From IMG/VR virus record IMGVR_UViG_3300005527_000042, positions 62,001 through 126,000 of that record: a stretch of 64,000 bases of DNA. One strand, 5' to 3'. This stretch comes from a virus. The translations under genes and the position numbers were made by a program. This document shows, piece by piece, positions 51,895 to 60,413 of the stretch. Position 1 is the first letter of the stretch; the number at the start of each line of letters is the position of its first letter. The notes under the pieces are model-generated. The model searched no databases. It had not been told where the DNA came from and saw only the letters and a program-made list of their open reading frames with translations.

Positions 51895-52255
51895 GACAAA
51901 ACAAAAAGTCGAACCACAAAAAGAAGAAGAGATGATAGTTGTTGACCCATCAAATGAAAACAATCAGGATATTGGTATTAGTGGTGAATGGATTAATATT
52001 AGAAAATCAACAATAATCACCCTAAATGATTATTTGGTAGTTCAACACGATGAGGGACCAGTTTCTTTACGAGTTGAAATAAAGGCAGACTTTAATACTA
52101 TACCACCTGAATACCATGAAATATTTTTAAATGTTTTATCTTCAAGATATCAAGGAAGAGTAAATTTTGGGGACAATCCGTTCTCAAAATGTAAACCAAT
52201 CCAAAAGAGAAAATGGTATCAATTTTGGAGGTCAAAATATTTTGTCGGACCTTAA
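51881..52255 (+). CDS. Hypothetical protein
   Basis: A 124-residue protein starting at ATG 51881, which overlaps the preceding stop. It has an acidic N-terminus, a beta-rich middle and a basic aromatic C-terminus (RKWYQFWRSKYF). A longer upstream reading is rejected because it would run through the preceding gene. No known family. Confidence 0.5.
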   Translation: MRQNKTKQKVEPQKEEEMIVVDPSNENNQDIGISGEWINIRKSTIITLNDYLVVQHDEGPVSLRVEIKADFNTIPPEYHEIFLNVLSSRYQGRVNFGDNPFSKCKPIQKRKWYQFWRSKYFVGP

Positions 52256-52263
52256 TATTTATT
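52256..52263 (+). promoter_or_regulatory. TATTTATT element
   Basis: TATTTATT ends 3 nt before the ATG at 52267, the shortest gap among the class. Confidence 0.3.
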
Positions 52264-52266
52264 TTC

Positions 52267-52413
52267 ATGAAAAGTCCAAAAGAAATTAATAATCAGGTCA
52301 TTAAAGAAGATAACCCAATTGTAAATGATGAAATAATTCAGGAGAATTATGAATCAGATAATGATTATACTTGGGACGATAATAAACAACATACCGAACA
52401 AAATTTCTACTAA
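52267..52413 (+). CDS. Small acidic protein
   Basis: A 48-residue Asn/Glu/Asp-rich peptide with a TATTTAT element just upstream. Probably disordered. Converges with the minus-strand gene ending at 52410. Confidence 0.45.
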   Translation: MKSPKEINNQVIKEDNPIVNDEIIQENYESDNDYTWDDNKQHTEQNFY

Positions 52414-52877
52414 AACCAAGGAGGTACATCTCTATTTTTCCATGTTGTGAATTTTGATTTTGCACCCCTGTAGTAGTTTCTGTAAGATTCAATCACACAA
52501 TCTGTTTTATACTCTATTGGCATTGCTTTTGGTGGTGTAGTCAAACCTTTGTCACAAATTTTTAATTTATTTGTGACACACCACTCAATAACTTCTTGAG
52601 ATTTATGACGTTTACCATAACGGTAAGTGTACTCTTTACAAAGTTCTAAACCCAATTCACAGAGTATTAGATAGTTTGTCAAGGATTCTCTTACCCATAT
52701 TGAACACGGGTGATTTTTATGTGACAACTTGTACGGTACTTGACCGGTTACTTGTTCGGTCATGTGATGAGCCCCACACAAAAGTTGTGCAGTTTCCAAT
52801 ATCATTTTCACAACGTGTTTGTCGCAATGATATTCGGCACATTTTTTTACATCTTTATCAAGAAAGAATATATTCAC
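52410..52877 (-). CDS. Conserved phage protein with a C-H-DKHVVKM motif
   Basis: This 155-residue protein has an N-terminal motif CAEYHCDKHVVKMILETAQ followed by GAHHMT, HKNHPCSIWVRES and a C-terminal FTTWKNRDVPPWF. I recall a group of conserved large-phage proteins beginning with this pattern, of unknown function. The many Cys/His residues suggest metal binding. Confidence 0.65.
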   Translation of the reverse strand: MNIFFLDKDVKKCAEYHCDKHVVKMILETAQLLCGAHHMTEQVTGQVPYKLSHKNHPCSIWVRESLTNYLILCELGLELCKEYTYRYGKRHKSQEVIEWCVTNKLKICDKGLTTPPKAMPIEYKTDCVIESYRNYYRGAKSKFTTWKNRDVPPWF

Positions 52878-52912
52878 AAGTCAAATATAGTGATAATTTG
52901 AAAAAAAATAGT

Positions 52913-52920
52913 TATATTTA
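52913..52920 (+). promoter_or_regulatory. TATATTTA -7-like box
   Basis: TATATTTA lies 15 nt before the ATG at 52936; no TTTG lies at 20-nt spacing. Confidence 0.35.
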
Positions 52921-52935
52921 CTAAAAAATCTTAAA

Positions 52936-53622
52936 ATGATGCGTATTTCAAATTCATTAATTGAAGGTGAAGTGAGAGAAATAAAACCTTTCATATTTGC
53001 TGTTATCGTTAAAAACCAATATGATAGGTCTAGCTTGTTTTGTAGATACCAAGAATTTTACGAATCTCCATACCCACAGATTAGAGGTAAGTTTTTCACT
53101 TTAGAACAATACATGAAGTTGTACATTGATACAAATAAAAAACCTCATTTTACGTATCCAAGCGATTGGACTGGTTATAATATACCCTCGAAAGTTCTTT
53201 TAGAGGCAAAAAATACGTTTGGTTTACCTCGAACCCAATATGATTATACTATGTATGAAATTATTGAATACTGTGAAAGAGAGTGTAGAATAAAGAATCG
53301 TGGTGAACAACATTCTTGGTATCTTATCGGCGCTGATAAAGTAAAAAGTGGTGTAATGAATCATGAAATAGCTCACGGATTTTATTATACAAACCCACAA
53401 TACAAAGTTGAGGTCGATTATTTAATTGGAGATATTAATCATAGAGATTATGAACATTTGAAAAAAGTTTTAATTAAAGGTGGATATTCTGACGACAAAA
53501 CGATTATTGATGACGAGATTCAAGCATACATGTCAACAGGTAAACATCATGAATGGAAAGATTCTGTCTATGAAAAATATTCGTCAGACTTTATTAAAAT
53601 ATTTAAAAGATTCAATAAATGA
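52936..53622 (+). CDS. HExxH metallopeptidase candidate
   Basis: This 228-residue protein has NHEIAHGFYYTNP with the zinc motif HExxH (His143, Glu144, His147). A plausible third ligand is Glu194 in IDDEIQAY, in the gluzincin layout with about 46 residues between. No signal peptide is visible, so it would work in the cytoplasm. It could cleave a host or phage protein, possibly a head or regulatory protein. The function remains to be shown; it may be inactive. Confidence 0.6.
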   Translation: MMRISNSLIEGEVREIKPFIFAVIVKNQYDRSSLFCRYQEFYESPYPQIRGKFFTLEQYMKLYIDTNKKPHFTYPSDWTGYNIPSKVLLEAKNTFGLPRTQYDYTMYEIIEYCERECRIKNRGEQHSWYLIGADKVKSGVMNHEIAHGFYYTNPQYKVEVDYLIGDINHRDYEHLKKVLIKGGYSDDKTIIDDEIQAYMSTGKHHEWKDSVYEKYSSDFIKIFKRFNK

Positions 53623-54191
53623 AAGTTATATTTTTAGACCACGACGGTGTAATTTGTTTGTCGTCAGAATGGGGTGGTCGATTCAAGAAACAAGAAAAAT
53701 GGGGTGGTCGTAAATTATCTATGACAACATCAGAAATGCCACTAGAATACCGATTTGATAATTTCAATCAAAAAGCGGTTAAGGTATTAAACCAAATCAT
53801 CGAAAAAACAGGTGCGGAAATTGTAACGTCATCTGATTGGAAGAGGTGGGCAAATCTCGAAGAAATGGGTGAATACTACGAATCAAAAGGTATCTCTAAA
53901 AAACCAATCGCTCTCACACCTAATTTAGGTCAGTGTAATTGGTATAATGATAAAGTATGGGTTTGGTCACCGAGATGGGATTTGGAGATGACTCGCGTTA
54001 TCGAGATTAAACAATTTTTACACGACCACCCTGAAGTTACTCATTGGGTTTCTGTTGATGATTTGGATATGGGTAAAAATGGAGAGGACTGGAAAGATTG
54101 GGGTTTAGATAATTTTGTATTAACTCCATCATCTACTTTAGGTATCAAACAATCTGGTATAAAACAAAAGATTATCGATTACCTTACTTAA
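53619..54191 (+). CDS. HAD-like protein (HAD_SAK type)
   Basis: This 190-residue protein starts VIFLDHDGVICLS (catalytic Asp motif) and has IVTSSDWKRW and WVSVDDLDMG, the pattern of the HAD domain found in RNA-repair associated proteins. It may act on nucleotides or RNA ends; the substrate is unknown. It overlaps the upstream gene by 4 nt, so the two are likely co-translated. Confidence 0.65.
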   Translation: MKVIFLDHDGVICLSSEWGGRFKKQEKWGGRKLSMTTSEMPLEYRFDNFNQKAVKVLNQIIEKTGAEIVTSSDWKRWANLEEMGEYYESKGISKKPIALTPNLGQCNWYNDKVWVWSPRWDLEMTRVIEIKQFLHDHPEVTHWVSVDDLDMGKNGEDWKDWGLDNFVLTPSSTLGIKQSGIKQKIIDYLT

Positions 54192-54215
54192 TTACACCGT
54201 TTCTAAACGTAGGGA

Positions 54216-54223
54216 TATTTATT
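54216..54223 (+). promoter_or_regulatory. TATTTATT element
   Basis: TATTTATT ends 19 nt before the ATG at 54243, supporting late-type expression of this virion-associated gene. Confidence 0.35.
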
Positions 54224-54242
54224 TAAGTATAGAATTGTTTTA

Positions 54243-55571
54243 ATGAAAAAACCCACACTACAAGAAGAATTACAACGAATCCATGAAATTACCTACGGTA
54301 AATCAATGGTAAATGAAAATTTTATCGATGATTTATTGGGTAAAATTGGGTTAGGTAAAAAAGACGAAAAAAAAATAGACGACCCCAAAAAGGCGGACTT
54401 AGTTTCACCTGACGTTGCAGAATTTTATAAGACATTAGAAGATACCGCAGCTCAGGGTGGGTTATCAGAACAACCAAGAGGTTCTATGGAATATCAAAAA
54501 GGTGTCGAAACTATGCAAATTGGTTTAATACTCTTGGGTTATGAGTTACCTAAATTTGGTGTTGATGGTTTATTTGGTCCTGAAACCGCAAGTGCTGTTA
54601 GAAAATTCAAATCAGATAATTCTGTAATCAAAGAAAGTGCCGATTCATTAAGAGATAAATTAGATGATTTAGGTTACACCGAAAAAGGTAATGAGTTAAC
54701 CAGTGGTGGTTCTATTAATGACAAACTCACAGATATTGTTAGTCAAATTCTTGACAAGTACAGTCAAAGTAATCCTGATGTTGAGGTTACCATAACCGCA
54801 GGTAACGATAAATTCCACCATAATTTAAATTACGTAAGTCAACACACCAAAGGAAATGCAATTGATTTGGTTTTAAATCCATATAATTCAAAAAACGCTT
54901 CCGATTTTATAAAATTACTCAACTCAACAAAAAGTAGTGATGGTAATTTTTCATACATAGATGAATACACCAATCCAACCAAAGCCGCAACTGGTGGTCA
55001 TTTTCATTTACAATATGGTGGTAAATCATCTTCTAGTAGTGGTACTTCTGAAAATGCCACACCTGAAATGTTAAATAAGTTATTGGAATTATTAAAAGCT
55101 AAAGGTGTTAAATCCGAAGAGTTAAAACAATACCTTGACCAAGCGGCTAAAAATTCACAAATCAATGTTGACGGTTTAACGGACATCAATTTTTATAAAA
55201 AACTACTTGAAAATTTAGGTGCACCCGAAAGTGAGGAAAACTTAAAATTCTTATACGCTTGGAGACAGTCAGAAGGTTCGGGTGGAAAATATAATCCATT
55301 TAATACCACATGGGATTTACCGGGTTCCACTAACGCAAATAGTGTTGGTGTTAAAAATTACAAATCTTTAGAAGACGGTATGAAAGCAACCATCAAAACA
55401 TTGAGAAATGGTCTTTATACTTGTATTGTTGATGGTTTGGTAAATGATATTGGTGCTGCGGAAATTGCTAAGTGTGAATCACTTAAGACTTGGGGTACTG
55501 GTACTTTGGTTGCCAAAGTTGTAGATGGTTACGAAAGAGGTGCCAGTCCAAAAATCAAATCTTTAGCGTAA
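54243..55571 (+). CDS. Virion peptidoglycan-active protein with three modules
   Basis: This 442-residue protein starts with a peptide (EELQRIHEITYGKSMVNEN) shared in type with other structural proteins. It then has a peptidoglycan-binding-like domain (GYELPKFGVDGLFGPETASAVRKFK), a VanY/M15-like region with SQHTKGNAIDLVL and GGHFHLQYG (zinc-type H, D, H), and a C-terminal domain with WRQSEGSGGKYNPFNTTW and KSLEDGMKATIKTL reminiscent of lysozyme-like folds. It probably degrades peptidoglycan, either at entry as a virion enzyme or at lysis. The N-terminal signal favours particle packaging. Confidence 0.7.
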   Translation: MKKPTLQEELQRIHEITYGKSMVNENFIDDLLGKIGLGKKDEKKIDDPKKADLVSPDVAEFYKTLEDTAAQGGLSEQPRGSMEYQKGVETMQIGLILLGYELPKFGVDGLFGPETASAVRKFKSDNSVIKESADSLRDKLDDLGYTEKGNELTSGGSINDKLTDIVSQILDKYSQSNPDVEVTITAGNDKFHHNLNYVSQHTKGNAIDLVLNPYNSKNASDFIKLLNSTKSSDGNFSYIDEYTNPTKAATGGHFHLQYGGKSSSSSGTSENATPEMLNKLLELLKAKGVKSEELKQYLDQAAKNSQINVDGLTDINFYKKLLENLGAPESEENLKFLYAWRQSEGSGGKYNPFNTTWDLPGSTNANSVGVKNYKSLEDGMKATIKTLRNGLYTCIVDGLVNDIGAAEIAKCESLKTWGTGTLVAKVVDGYERGASPKIKSLA

Positions 55572-55626
55572 AAAATTAATTTTACTTTTTCTTTTTCTTT
55601 CATATCTTTTCATAAAACAAAAAGTT

Positions 55627-55851
55627 ATGGCAAAAGATACCTGTGTAATTTGTGGTGTTGAGACACCATATGAATTTGAAACTCATATTGATTTGAGATA
55701 CGGTTACGTTGAGGGATTAGGTCAATTGTGTGAGAAATGTAATCGTTCCGATGAGACTAAAAACTTATGTGTTCCAATTGATTTAATTAGGGATACACCA
55801 AACGATATGGAATTGGGTGAAAAAGTCAGAAGATTGTCCGATAAGTATTAA
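55627..55851 (+). CDS. Small zinc-ribbon protein
   Basis: A 74-residue protein with two CxxC pairs: CVICG and CEKCN, flanking a beta-rich segment. It likely binds one zinc ion and may bind nucleic acid. A CATATCTTTT promoter-like box lies upstream. Confidence 0.6.
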   Translation: MAKDTCVICGVETPYEFETHIDLRYGYVEGLGQLCEKCNRSDETKNLCVPIDLIRDTPNDMELGEKVRRLSDKY

Positions 55852-55869
55852 CAATTCTGTTTTTGGTTG

Positions 55870-55877
55870 TATTTATA
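55870..55877 (+). promoter_or_regulatory. TATTTATA element
   Basis: TATTTATA ends 17 nt before the ATG at 55895. Confidence 0.35.
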
Positions 55878-55894
55878 TGTAAAGAATTATTTCT

Positions 55895-57088
55895 ATGGAT
55901 AAATTAACCGAAAAATATTTAAGACGTATCATTTCTGAATCTTATATCTCTGATGTGGAGGAAATGGCATACAAACAAAAGGGTGTCAGGGATGACAAAG
56001 GTAAACTAGTAAAATATAAACCTTTCTTCAAAGAAGATAATGACACAGATATCCCTGATTATTGGATTGCAAACCCCACCTTACAAGAGGGTGGTGAGAT
56101 ATTAGTGGTACCATTAGATTGTCAGGAACTTGAAGCGTTTAAAAATGCAAACAAAGAATTCTTAGAAAAAATCAAAGAACTCCACAATTTAGAACCACAA
56201 TTAGCCGCTTGTAAGAGAGGAAAGTACCATAGACCTATTGAAAAATATGTTGAGGGTGGATATAAACCCACAGGTGACACATATAAAGAACAAGAAACAA
56301 TTAAGAGAAGACTATTCACAATCATTGCAAATACTTTTGAAGACGAATCGTTTGTTCAAGAACTTAACAAAAGAAGTATTCCTGCTGTGGTTGCTAGAGA
56401 TAGAAAGAATGTCGACCAATATGGTAAATTTACAAATCAATTAATTGAATACTCAACACATAACTATAATGCTTACCCAACAGTAAGGGATTTTTTATTA
56501 TCGGCAGTGGCTCGAGTTCAGGGTAAAGATACTGATGAAATGAAAACATTTTATATGGCTCGTCAGTACAATAAAAATTACAATAACTGGAGAGCAGACA
56601 AAAAAATGTTGAAACAATATGCTGGTAAAACACCAAAATATATGTTAGACGCATATGGTCTTGAGGAAAAAAACATAGACGTTACAGTTAGAATGGATTT
56701 TGAACTTAAAGGAGAATTAATTGGTGAAAATAGTTTTGCGTGGACCGCTAGAGCTCAAACCAAGTTAGGTAAAAAACTTGAAAGCGAAAGTGGATTAAAA
56801 GGTGGGTTTCTCGATGATAAATTAATTCAATCATCTGCAACCGCACAACTTAGACCTGGAACAACATTCAATGATAATTATACGGTAATGAACGATAAAC
56901 AAGTTGTGGATGCGTTAATGGAAGTTATTAATGATTTAAAAACACAGATTTTATCATTAAATCCAAAAGACAATCTTAAAAGCGCAACAGTAAAAAGATA
57001 CCAAGTTGGGGGTCCAAACCAAAATGAACTTAACGAATCAATAAAAAATAAATTGGTGAGTCGAATAGTTCAAAAAGTGGTCAAATAA
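55895..57088 (+). CDS. Putative virion structural protein
   Basis: This 397-residue protein starts with MDKLTEKYLRRIISESYISD, similar to termini of the proteins at 19884 and 59652, and ends with a basic amphipathic helix (ESIKNKLVSRIVQKVVK). The body is mixed alpha/beta and Lys-rich. A strong terminator follows. The shared end peptides suggest a head-internal or assembly role. No family was recognised. Confidence 0.5.
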   Translation: MDKLTEKYLRRIISESYISDVEEMAYKQKGVRDDKGKLVKYKPFFKEDNDTDIPDYWIANPTLQEGGEILVVPLDCQELEAFKNANKEFLEKIKELHNLEPQLAACKRGKYHRPIEKYVEGGYKPTGDTYKEQETIKRRLFTIIANTFEDESFVQELNKRSIPAVVARDRKNVDQYGKFTNQLIEYSTHNYNAYPTVRDFLLSAVARVQGKDTDEMKTFYMARQYNKNYNNWRADKKMLKQYAGKTPKYMLDAYGLEEKNIDVTVRMDFELKGELIGENSFAWTARAQTKLGKKLESESGLKGGFLDDKLIQSSATAQLRPGTTFNDNYTVMNDKQVVDALMEVINDLKTQILSLNPKDNLKSATVKRYQVGGPNQNELNESIKNKLVSRIVQKVVK

Positions 57089-57102
57089 ATTAAAACCAAA
57101 TT

Positions 57103-57130
57103 AAATCCCGAGAAATCGGGATTTTTTTTT
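57103..57130 (+). terminator. Rho-independent terminator
   Basis: AAATCCCGA (57103-57111) pairs with TCGGGATTT (57116-57124) around GAAA, followed by a run of Ts to 57130. It ends the structural transcript. Confidence 0.9.
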
Positions 57131-57137
57131 GCAATAT

Positions 57138-57169
57138 TTTGGTATATCCAAAATTATTTCATATATTTG
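57138..57169 (+). promoter_or_regulatory. Bacteroidetes-type promoter
   Basis: TTTG (57138-57141), 20 nt, TATATTTG (57162-57169) matches perfectly. It starts the next transcript right after the terminator. Confidence 0.75.
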
Positions 57170-57187
57170 GCCCATATTAATTTTAAA

Positions 57188-57694
57188 ATGGGTACAAATT
57201 ATTATCGTATACCGACCGCAGAGGAAATGGAGTCACGTAAATCACGTCTCCAAAGAGATATAGAAAAGATGACAATGTCACCTAGTGATATTGAACGTGG
57301 ATTTCCCTTTATTGACCCATTTAAAGAATCTTGGGAGATAGTTAGCCCTTGGGACATATTCAGAGATGGTACATCAATTCATTTAGGTAAAAGAAGTGGT
57401 GGGTGGAAGTTTTGTTGGAATTTTCATAATAATAAACATTATTCAAATAAAGAAGAACTACTTTCATTTATTCGTTCAGGAAGAATTGTGGATGAATATG
57501 GTGAAGAATGGAATGTTGAAGAGTTTATCACCATGGCTCTTGAGTGGGGTCAACCAGATGGTTGGGTTGTAAATGAAGAATACAGGAGAGACCAAAGGTC
57601 GAAAGGCCACGGAATGTTTTGGATGGACAACGAAAAATATGATGATTTAATAATCGATGGACTTCGTGTGAGTACATCAGTTGATTTTAGTTAA
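57188..57694 (+). CDS. MGTNYY-type phage protein
   Basis: This 168-residue protein begins MGTNYYRIP and has SIHLGKRSGGWKFCWNFH. I recall both from a phage group starting MGTNYY of unknown function; the usual zinc-binding Cys pair after MGTNYY is missing here. The ATG at 57188 fits that start and lies 18 nt after a perfect promoter. Confidence 0.7.
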   Translation: MGTNYYRIPTAEEMESRKSRLQRDIEKMTMSPSDIERGFPFIDPFKESWEIVSPWDIFRDGTSIHLGKRSGGWKFCWNFHNNKHYSNKEELLSFIRSGRIVDEYGEEWNVEEFITMALEWGQPDGWVVNEEYRRDQRSKGHGMFWMDNEKYDDLIIDGLRVSTSVDFS

Positions 57695-57695
57695 T

Positions 57696-58352
57696 ATGTT
57701 AAGAATAGATAACAATAGAAAAGTTTGGATAACGTCTGACACGCATTACTCACATACTAATATATGTAGAGGAATTACTAATTGGAGAATGCCTGACGGT
57801 AGTATTCCCGTTAATCAAACGAGAGACTTCGCAACTCTTGATAAGATGAACGCCGCGATTGTAAACAACATCAATGAGGTTGTTGGACAGGATGATGTTT
57901 TGATTCACTTGGGTGATTGGTCATTCGGTGGGTTTGATAATATAGCGGAATTCAGACATAGAATCGTTTGTCAAGAGATTCACATCCTATTGGGTAACCA
58001 TGACCATCACATTGAAAGAAACCGTGAGAATTGTCAGAGTTTATTTACCAGTGTAAGTCATTACAATAGACTTGAATACCAAGGGCATTCATTCGAGATG
58101 TTACATTATCCTATCAGTTCGTGGAACAATCTGAGAAAGGGTAGAATCCATTTACACGGACACTGTCATTTACCTAACCACTTAAAAGTTAGTGGTGGGA
58201 GAAGAATGGATGTTGGTATGGATGGACACCCTGAGTTCAGACCATATGACTTTGTACATGAGGTTTTAAATCCAATGTTGAAGGTTCCGATTGGTTCTGA
58301 ATTGGGGGATATAGACCATCACAATGACGACATGAAAAATGTTGTAGGTTAA
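57696..58352 (+). CDS. Calcineurin-like metallophosphoesterase
   Basis: This 218-residue protein has VWITSDTHYSHTN, LIHLGDWSFGG, ILLGNHDHH, and LHGHCH in order, the binuclear metal site of calcineurin-fold enzymes. Likely substrates are cyclic or linear nucleotides or RNA ends, but this is not determined. The ATG at 57696 lies 1 nt after the preceding stop. A similar but distinct gp47-type enzyme is at 9111. Confidence 0.8.
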   Translation: MLRIDNNRKVWITSDTHYSHTNICRGITNWRMPDGSIPVNQTRDFATLDKMNAAIVNNINEVVGQDDVLIHLGDWSFGGFDNIAEFRHRIVCQEIHILLGNHDHHIERNRENCQSLFTSVSHYNRLEYQGHSFEMLHYPISSWNNLRKGRIHLHGHCHLPNHLKVSGGRRMDVGMDGHPEFRPYDFVHEVLNPMLKVPIGSELGDIDHHNDDMKNVVG

Positions 58353-58390
58353 ATTTTTTACTTTAAAAAATATTTCATATAATTTAATTA

Positions 58391-58735
58391 ATGAACATGT
58401 TAAACAAAATCTTCACCAATATTATAAAATCCAAAACAACGATTACCTTTTTGGTATTTTTCTTCATTGGAATTTCTTATCAATTTTTAATCTTTCCTGG
58501 ATTAACCGTTGCAAATACGATAATCAACATAATCTCAGCGATTTTTTCGGTGGGTACGGCAATGTTTGCGGTTTTTTATATTAGGTTTATGTACTTTAAT
58601 GATGAACCTTTTGAACTCTTCACACCGGACCCAAATAAAACACCTGAGACGGAATTGGATTATAATCCAAAGAAAGTTACCAAAAAAGAAAGAAAATCTA
58701 AAACAACAATTAAAATTAAAAAACAAACTAAATAA
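58391..58735 (+). CDS. Small membrane protein with basic tail
   Basis: This 114-residue protein has two or three transmembrane helices (residues about 18-70) and a Lys-rich tail (KKVTKKERKSKTTIKIKKQTK). It lies 3 nt before the SPFH gene, so the two may act together in the inner membrane. An alternative start is at 58397. Confidence 0.5.
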   Translation: MNMLNKIFTNIIKSKTTITFLVFFFIGISYQFLIFPGLTVANTIINIISAIFSVGTAMFAVFYIRFMYFNDEPFELFTPDPNKTPETELDYNPKKVTKKERKSKTTIKIKKQTK

Positions 58736-58738
58736 ATT

Positions 58739-59590
58739 ATGGAACCATTTTTGAAACGATTAATTTTCGGAATTTTAGGATTCATTATCCTAACCTTATT
58801 GTTTTTCTCTTGTGAGAGAATTGACGCCGGTCACGTCGGTGTAAAAGTAAATCTATATGGTGATGGAAAGGGTGTTGATGATGTCACCGAATGTACAGGT
58901 ATGGTATTCTACAACCCCTTCACAACAAAGATTTATGAATTCCCAACCTATATTCAACACAAAGAGTATAAGAAAACTGAGGAATCTGATAATTCATTTG
59001 TTGTAAACTCAAAAGACGGTTCTGAGTTTCAAGTATCCCCAATTATGAACTATTCGGTTCAAAGAGAAAAAGTACCCACAATATTTTCAAAGTATCGTAG
59101 GTCATTACCTGAAATTGAGGAGGGATTTTTAAAGACCGCAGTATATGACGCGTTTCGTTTAGCAACAAATAAGTACACTGCTGATGAACTAATCTCGAAT
59201 AGGGCGGTGTTTGAAGTTGAGGTTCGTAAACTATTGGAAAGTCAACTTTTAAAAGAAGGGTTTGTGATAAACCAATTCACCTCAAATTTGATTTACCCTG
59301 AGACATTTAAGAAGTCCATTGAAGCCAAGAACAATGCGGTCCAAGCAGCGTTAAGGGCGGAAAATGAGGTAAAAACTGCGGAAGCTCAAGCCAAGATTAA
59401 AATTGCAACCGCCAATGGTAATGCTCAAGCAATGTTGACCGCGGCTAAAGCGGAATCCGAAGCCAATCGGATGAAACAACAAACAATTACACCTTTACTC
59501 CTACAACTTGAATGGATTAATAAATGGAATGGGAAGTTACCCGAAACCATGTTAGGTGACAAAAATAATACGATGATAGGTATTAAATAA
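58739..59590 (+). CDS. SPFH/prohibitin-like membrane protein
   Basis: This 283-residue protein has an N-terminal signal-anchor helix (residues about 8-24), an SPFH domain with VGVKVNLYGDGKG and the segment FPTYIQHKEY, and a C-terminal helix-rich region (EAKNNAVQAALRAENEVKTAEAQ). Prohibitins assemble into large inner-membrane rings and often modulate FtsH proteases. A phage copy might adjust host membrane proteolysis or block superinfection; that is inference. A terminator follows. Confidence 0.8.
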   Translation: MEPFLKRLIFGILGFIILTLLFFSCERIDAGHVGVKVNLYGDGKGVDDVTECTGMVFYNPFTTKIYEFPTYIQHKEYKKTEESDNSFVVNSKDGSEFQVSPIMNYSVQREKVPTIFSKYRRSLPEIEEGFLKTAVYDAFRLATNKYTADELISNRAVFEVEVRKLLESQLLKEGFVINQFTSNLIYPETFKKSIEAKNNAVQAALRAENEVKTAEAQAKIKIATANGNAQAMLTAAKAESEANRMKQQTITPLLLQLEWINKWNGKLPETMLGDKNNTMIGIK

Positions 59591-59594
59591 AAAG

Positions 59595-59618
59595 AACCCC
59601 TCGAAAGAGGGGTTTTTT
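59595..59618 (+). terminator. Rho-independent terminator after the SPFH gene
   Basis: AACCCCTC (59595-59602) pairs with GAGGGGTT (59607-59614) around GAAA, followed by Ts. Confidence 0.9.
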
Positions 59619-59630
59619 GTTTACATACGA

Positions 59631-59638
59631 TATTTATA
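59631..59638 (+). promoter_or_regulatory. TATTTATA element
   Basis: TATTTATA lies between a terminator and the ATG at 59652, ending 13 nt before it. The gene must have its own promoter here, so this site is one of the best arguments for promoter function. Confidence 0.5.
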
Positions 59639-59651
59639 GATAAAAGAAAAA

Positions 59652-59885
59652 ATGAAAAAAGTAGTTAAATTATCAATCAAAGATTTAGAAAATATTGTAA
59701 AAAGAACAATCAACGAAGCTGAGTTTGATGATTTCGATACTCAAGCACAGCCCGAGGAATTACCAGGTGCTCAGGAGTACGAAGATGAACAAGAATTAAA
59801 AAGAACTGTGGCTATTGGTAAAGGTGACGATGGAAAAATATACGTAACTGATGTTGAAACCGGTGAAATAATTGCAACCAAGTAA
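59652..59885 (+). CDS. Small acidic protein with shared end peptide
   Basis: A 77-residue protein starting MKKVVKLSIKDLENIVKRTINEAE, an amphipathic peptide like the ends of the proteins at 19884 and 55895. The rest is acidic (DDFDTQAQPEELPGAQEYEDE). It may be a minor virion protein delivered by that peptide. Unknown function. Confidence 0.5.
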   Translation: MKKVVKLSIKDLENIVKRTINEAEFDDFDTQAQPEELPGAQEYEDEQELKRTVAIGKGDDGKIYVTDVETGEIIATK

Positions 59886-59886
59886 A

Positions 59887-60387
59887 TTATTGGTCCTTAA
59901 CTTTTTTCTTCAAGTTCCTTATCATCCCAATTAATTTCTCATCCCTTTTATTATTAATAATAGTGGTGGTGTTAGATGATTCAGGAAGCATCGCCATCAC
60001 TCTTACGGAACTATCATCATTAATATTATAGGTTTTACGAGACATTGAGTTTACTACTCTTGTCTCGTTTTTCATTTTATTGGTATAGTTTTCAATATCA
60101 CTTATAATAGTTAATATCTCATTTTCCCTTTTAACCATTTCATTGGTACACTCTCTTTGATTTTCTATTACTTGGTTGTTTAACTCATCAATTCTATTGT
60201 TTAGTTGTACAATCTGATTGTTTTGGGATTCTATCCTTAATTTCAGTTCTTCGTCATTATATGTTAAAGACTCAGTGATTTTGGGTCCAACCGAGATAAT
60301 TATAATTGAAAATAACAAAATTGACAGAGCAACAATTCTTTGTCTCTGTGTGAATTTTGATAATATTTCAGATATATACTTAAACAT
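59887..60387 (-). CDS. Membrane-anchored coiled-coil protein
   Basis: This 166-residue minus-strand protein has a short N-terminus, one transmembrane helix (residues about 19-36) and a long coiled coil (IESQNNQIVQLNNRIDELNN). The layout matches the candidate inner spanin at 14408, so it is an alternative lysis candidate. A TATTTATT element lies just upstream on the minus strand. Confidence 0.55.
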   Translation of the reverse strand: MFKYISEILSKFTQRQRIVALSILLFSIIIISVGPKITESLTYNDEELKLRIESQNNQIVQLNNRIDELNNQVIENQRECTNEMVKRENEILTIISDIENYTNKMKNETRVVNSMSRKTYNINDDSSVRVMAMLPESSNTTTIINNKRDEKLIGMIRNLKKKVKDQ

Positions 60388-60392
60388 ATAAT

Positions 60393-60400
60393 AATAAATA
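60393..60400 (-). promoter_or_regulatory. TATTTATT element (minus strand)
   Basis: On the minus strand TATTTATT ends 5 nt before the ATG at 60387. Confidence 0.35.
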
Positions 60401-60413
60401 TTTCATAATTAAA

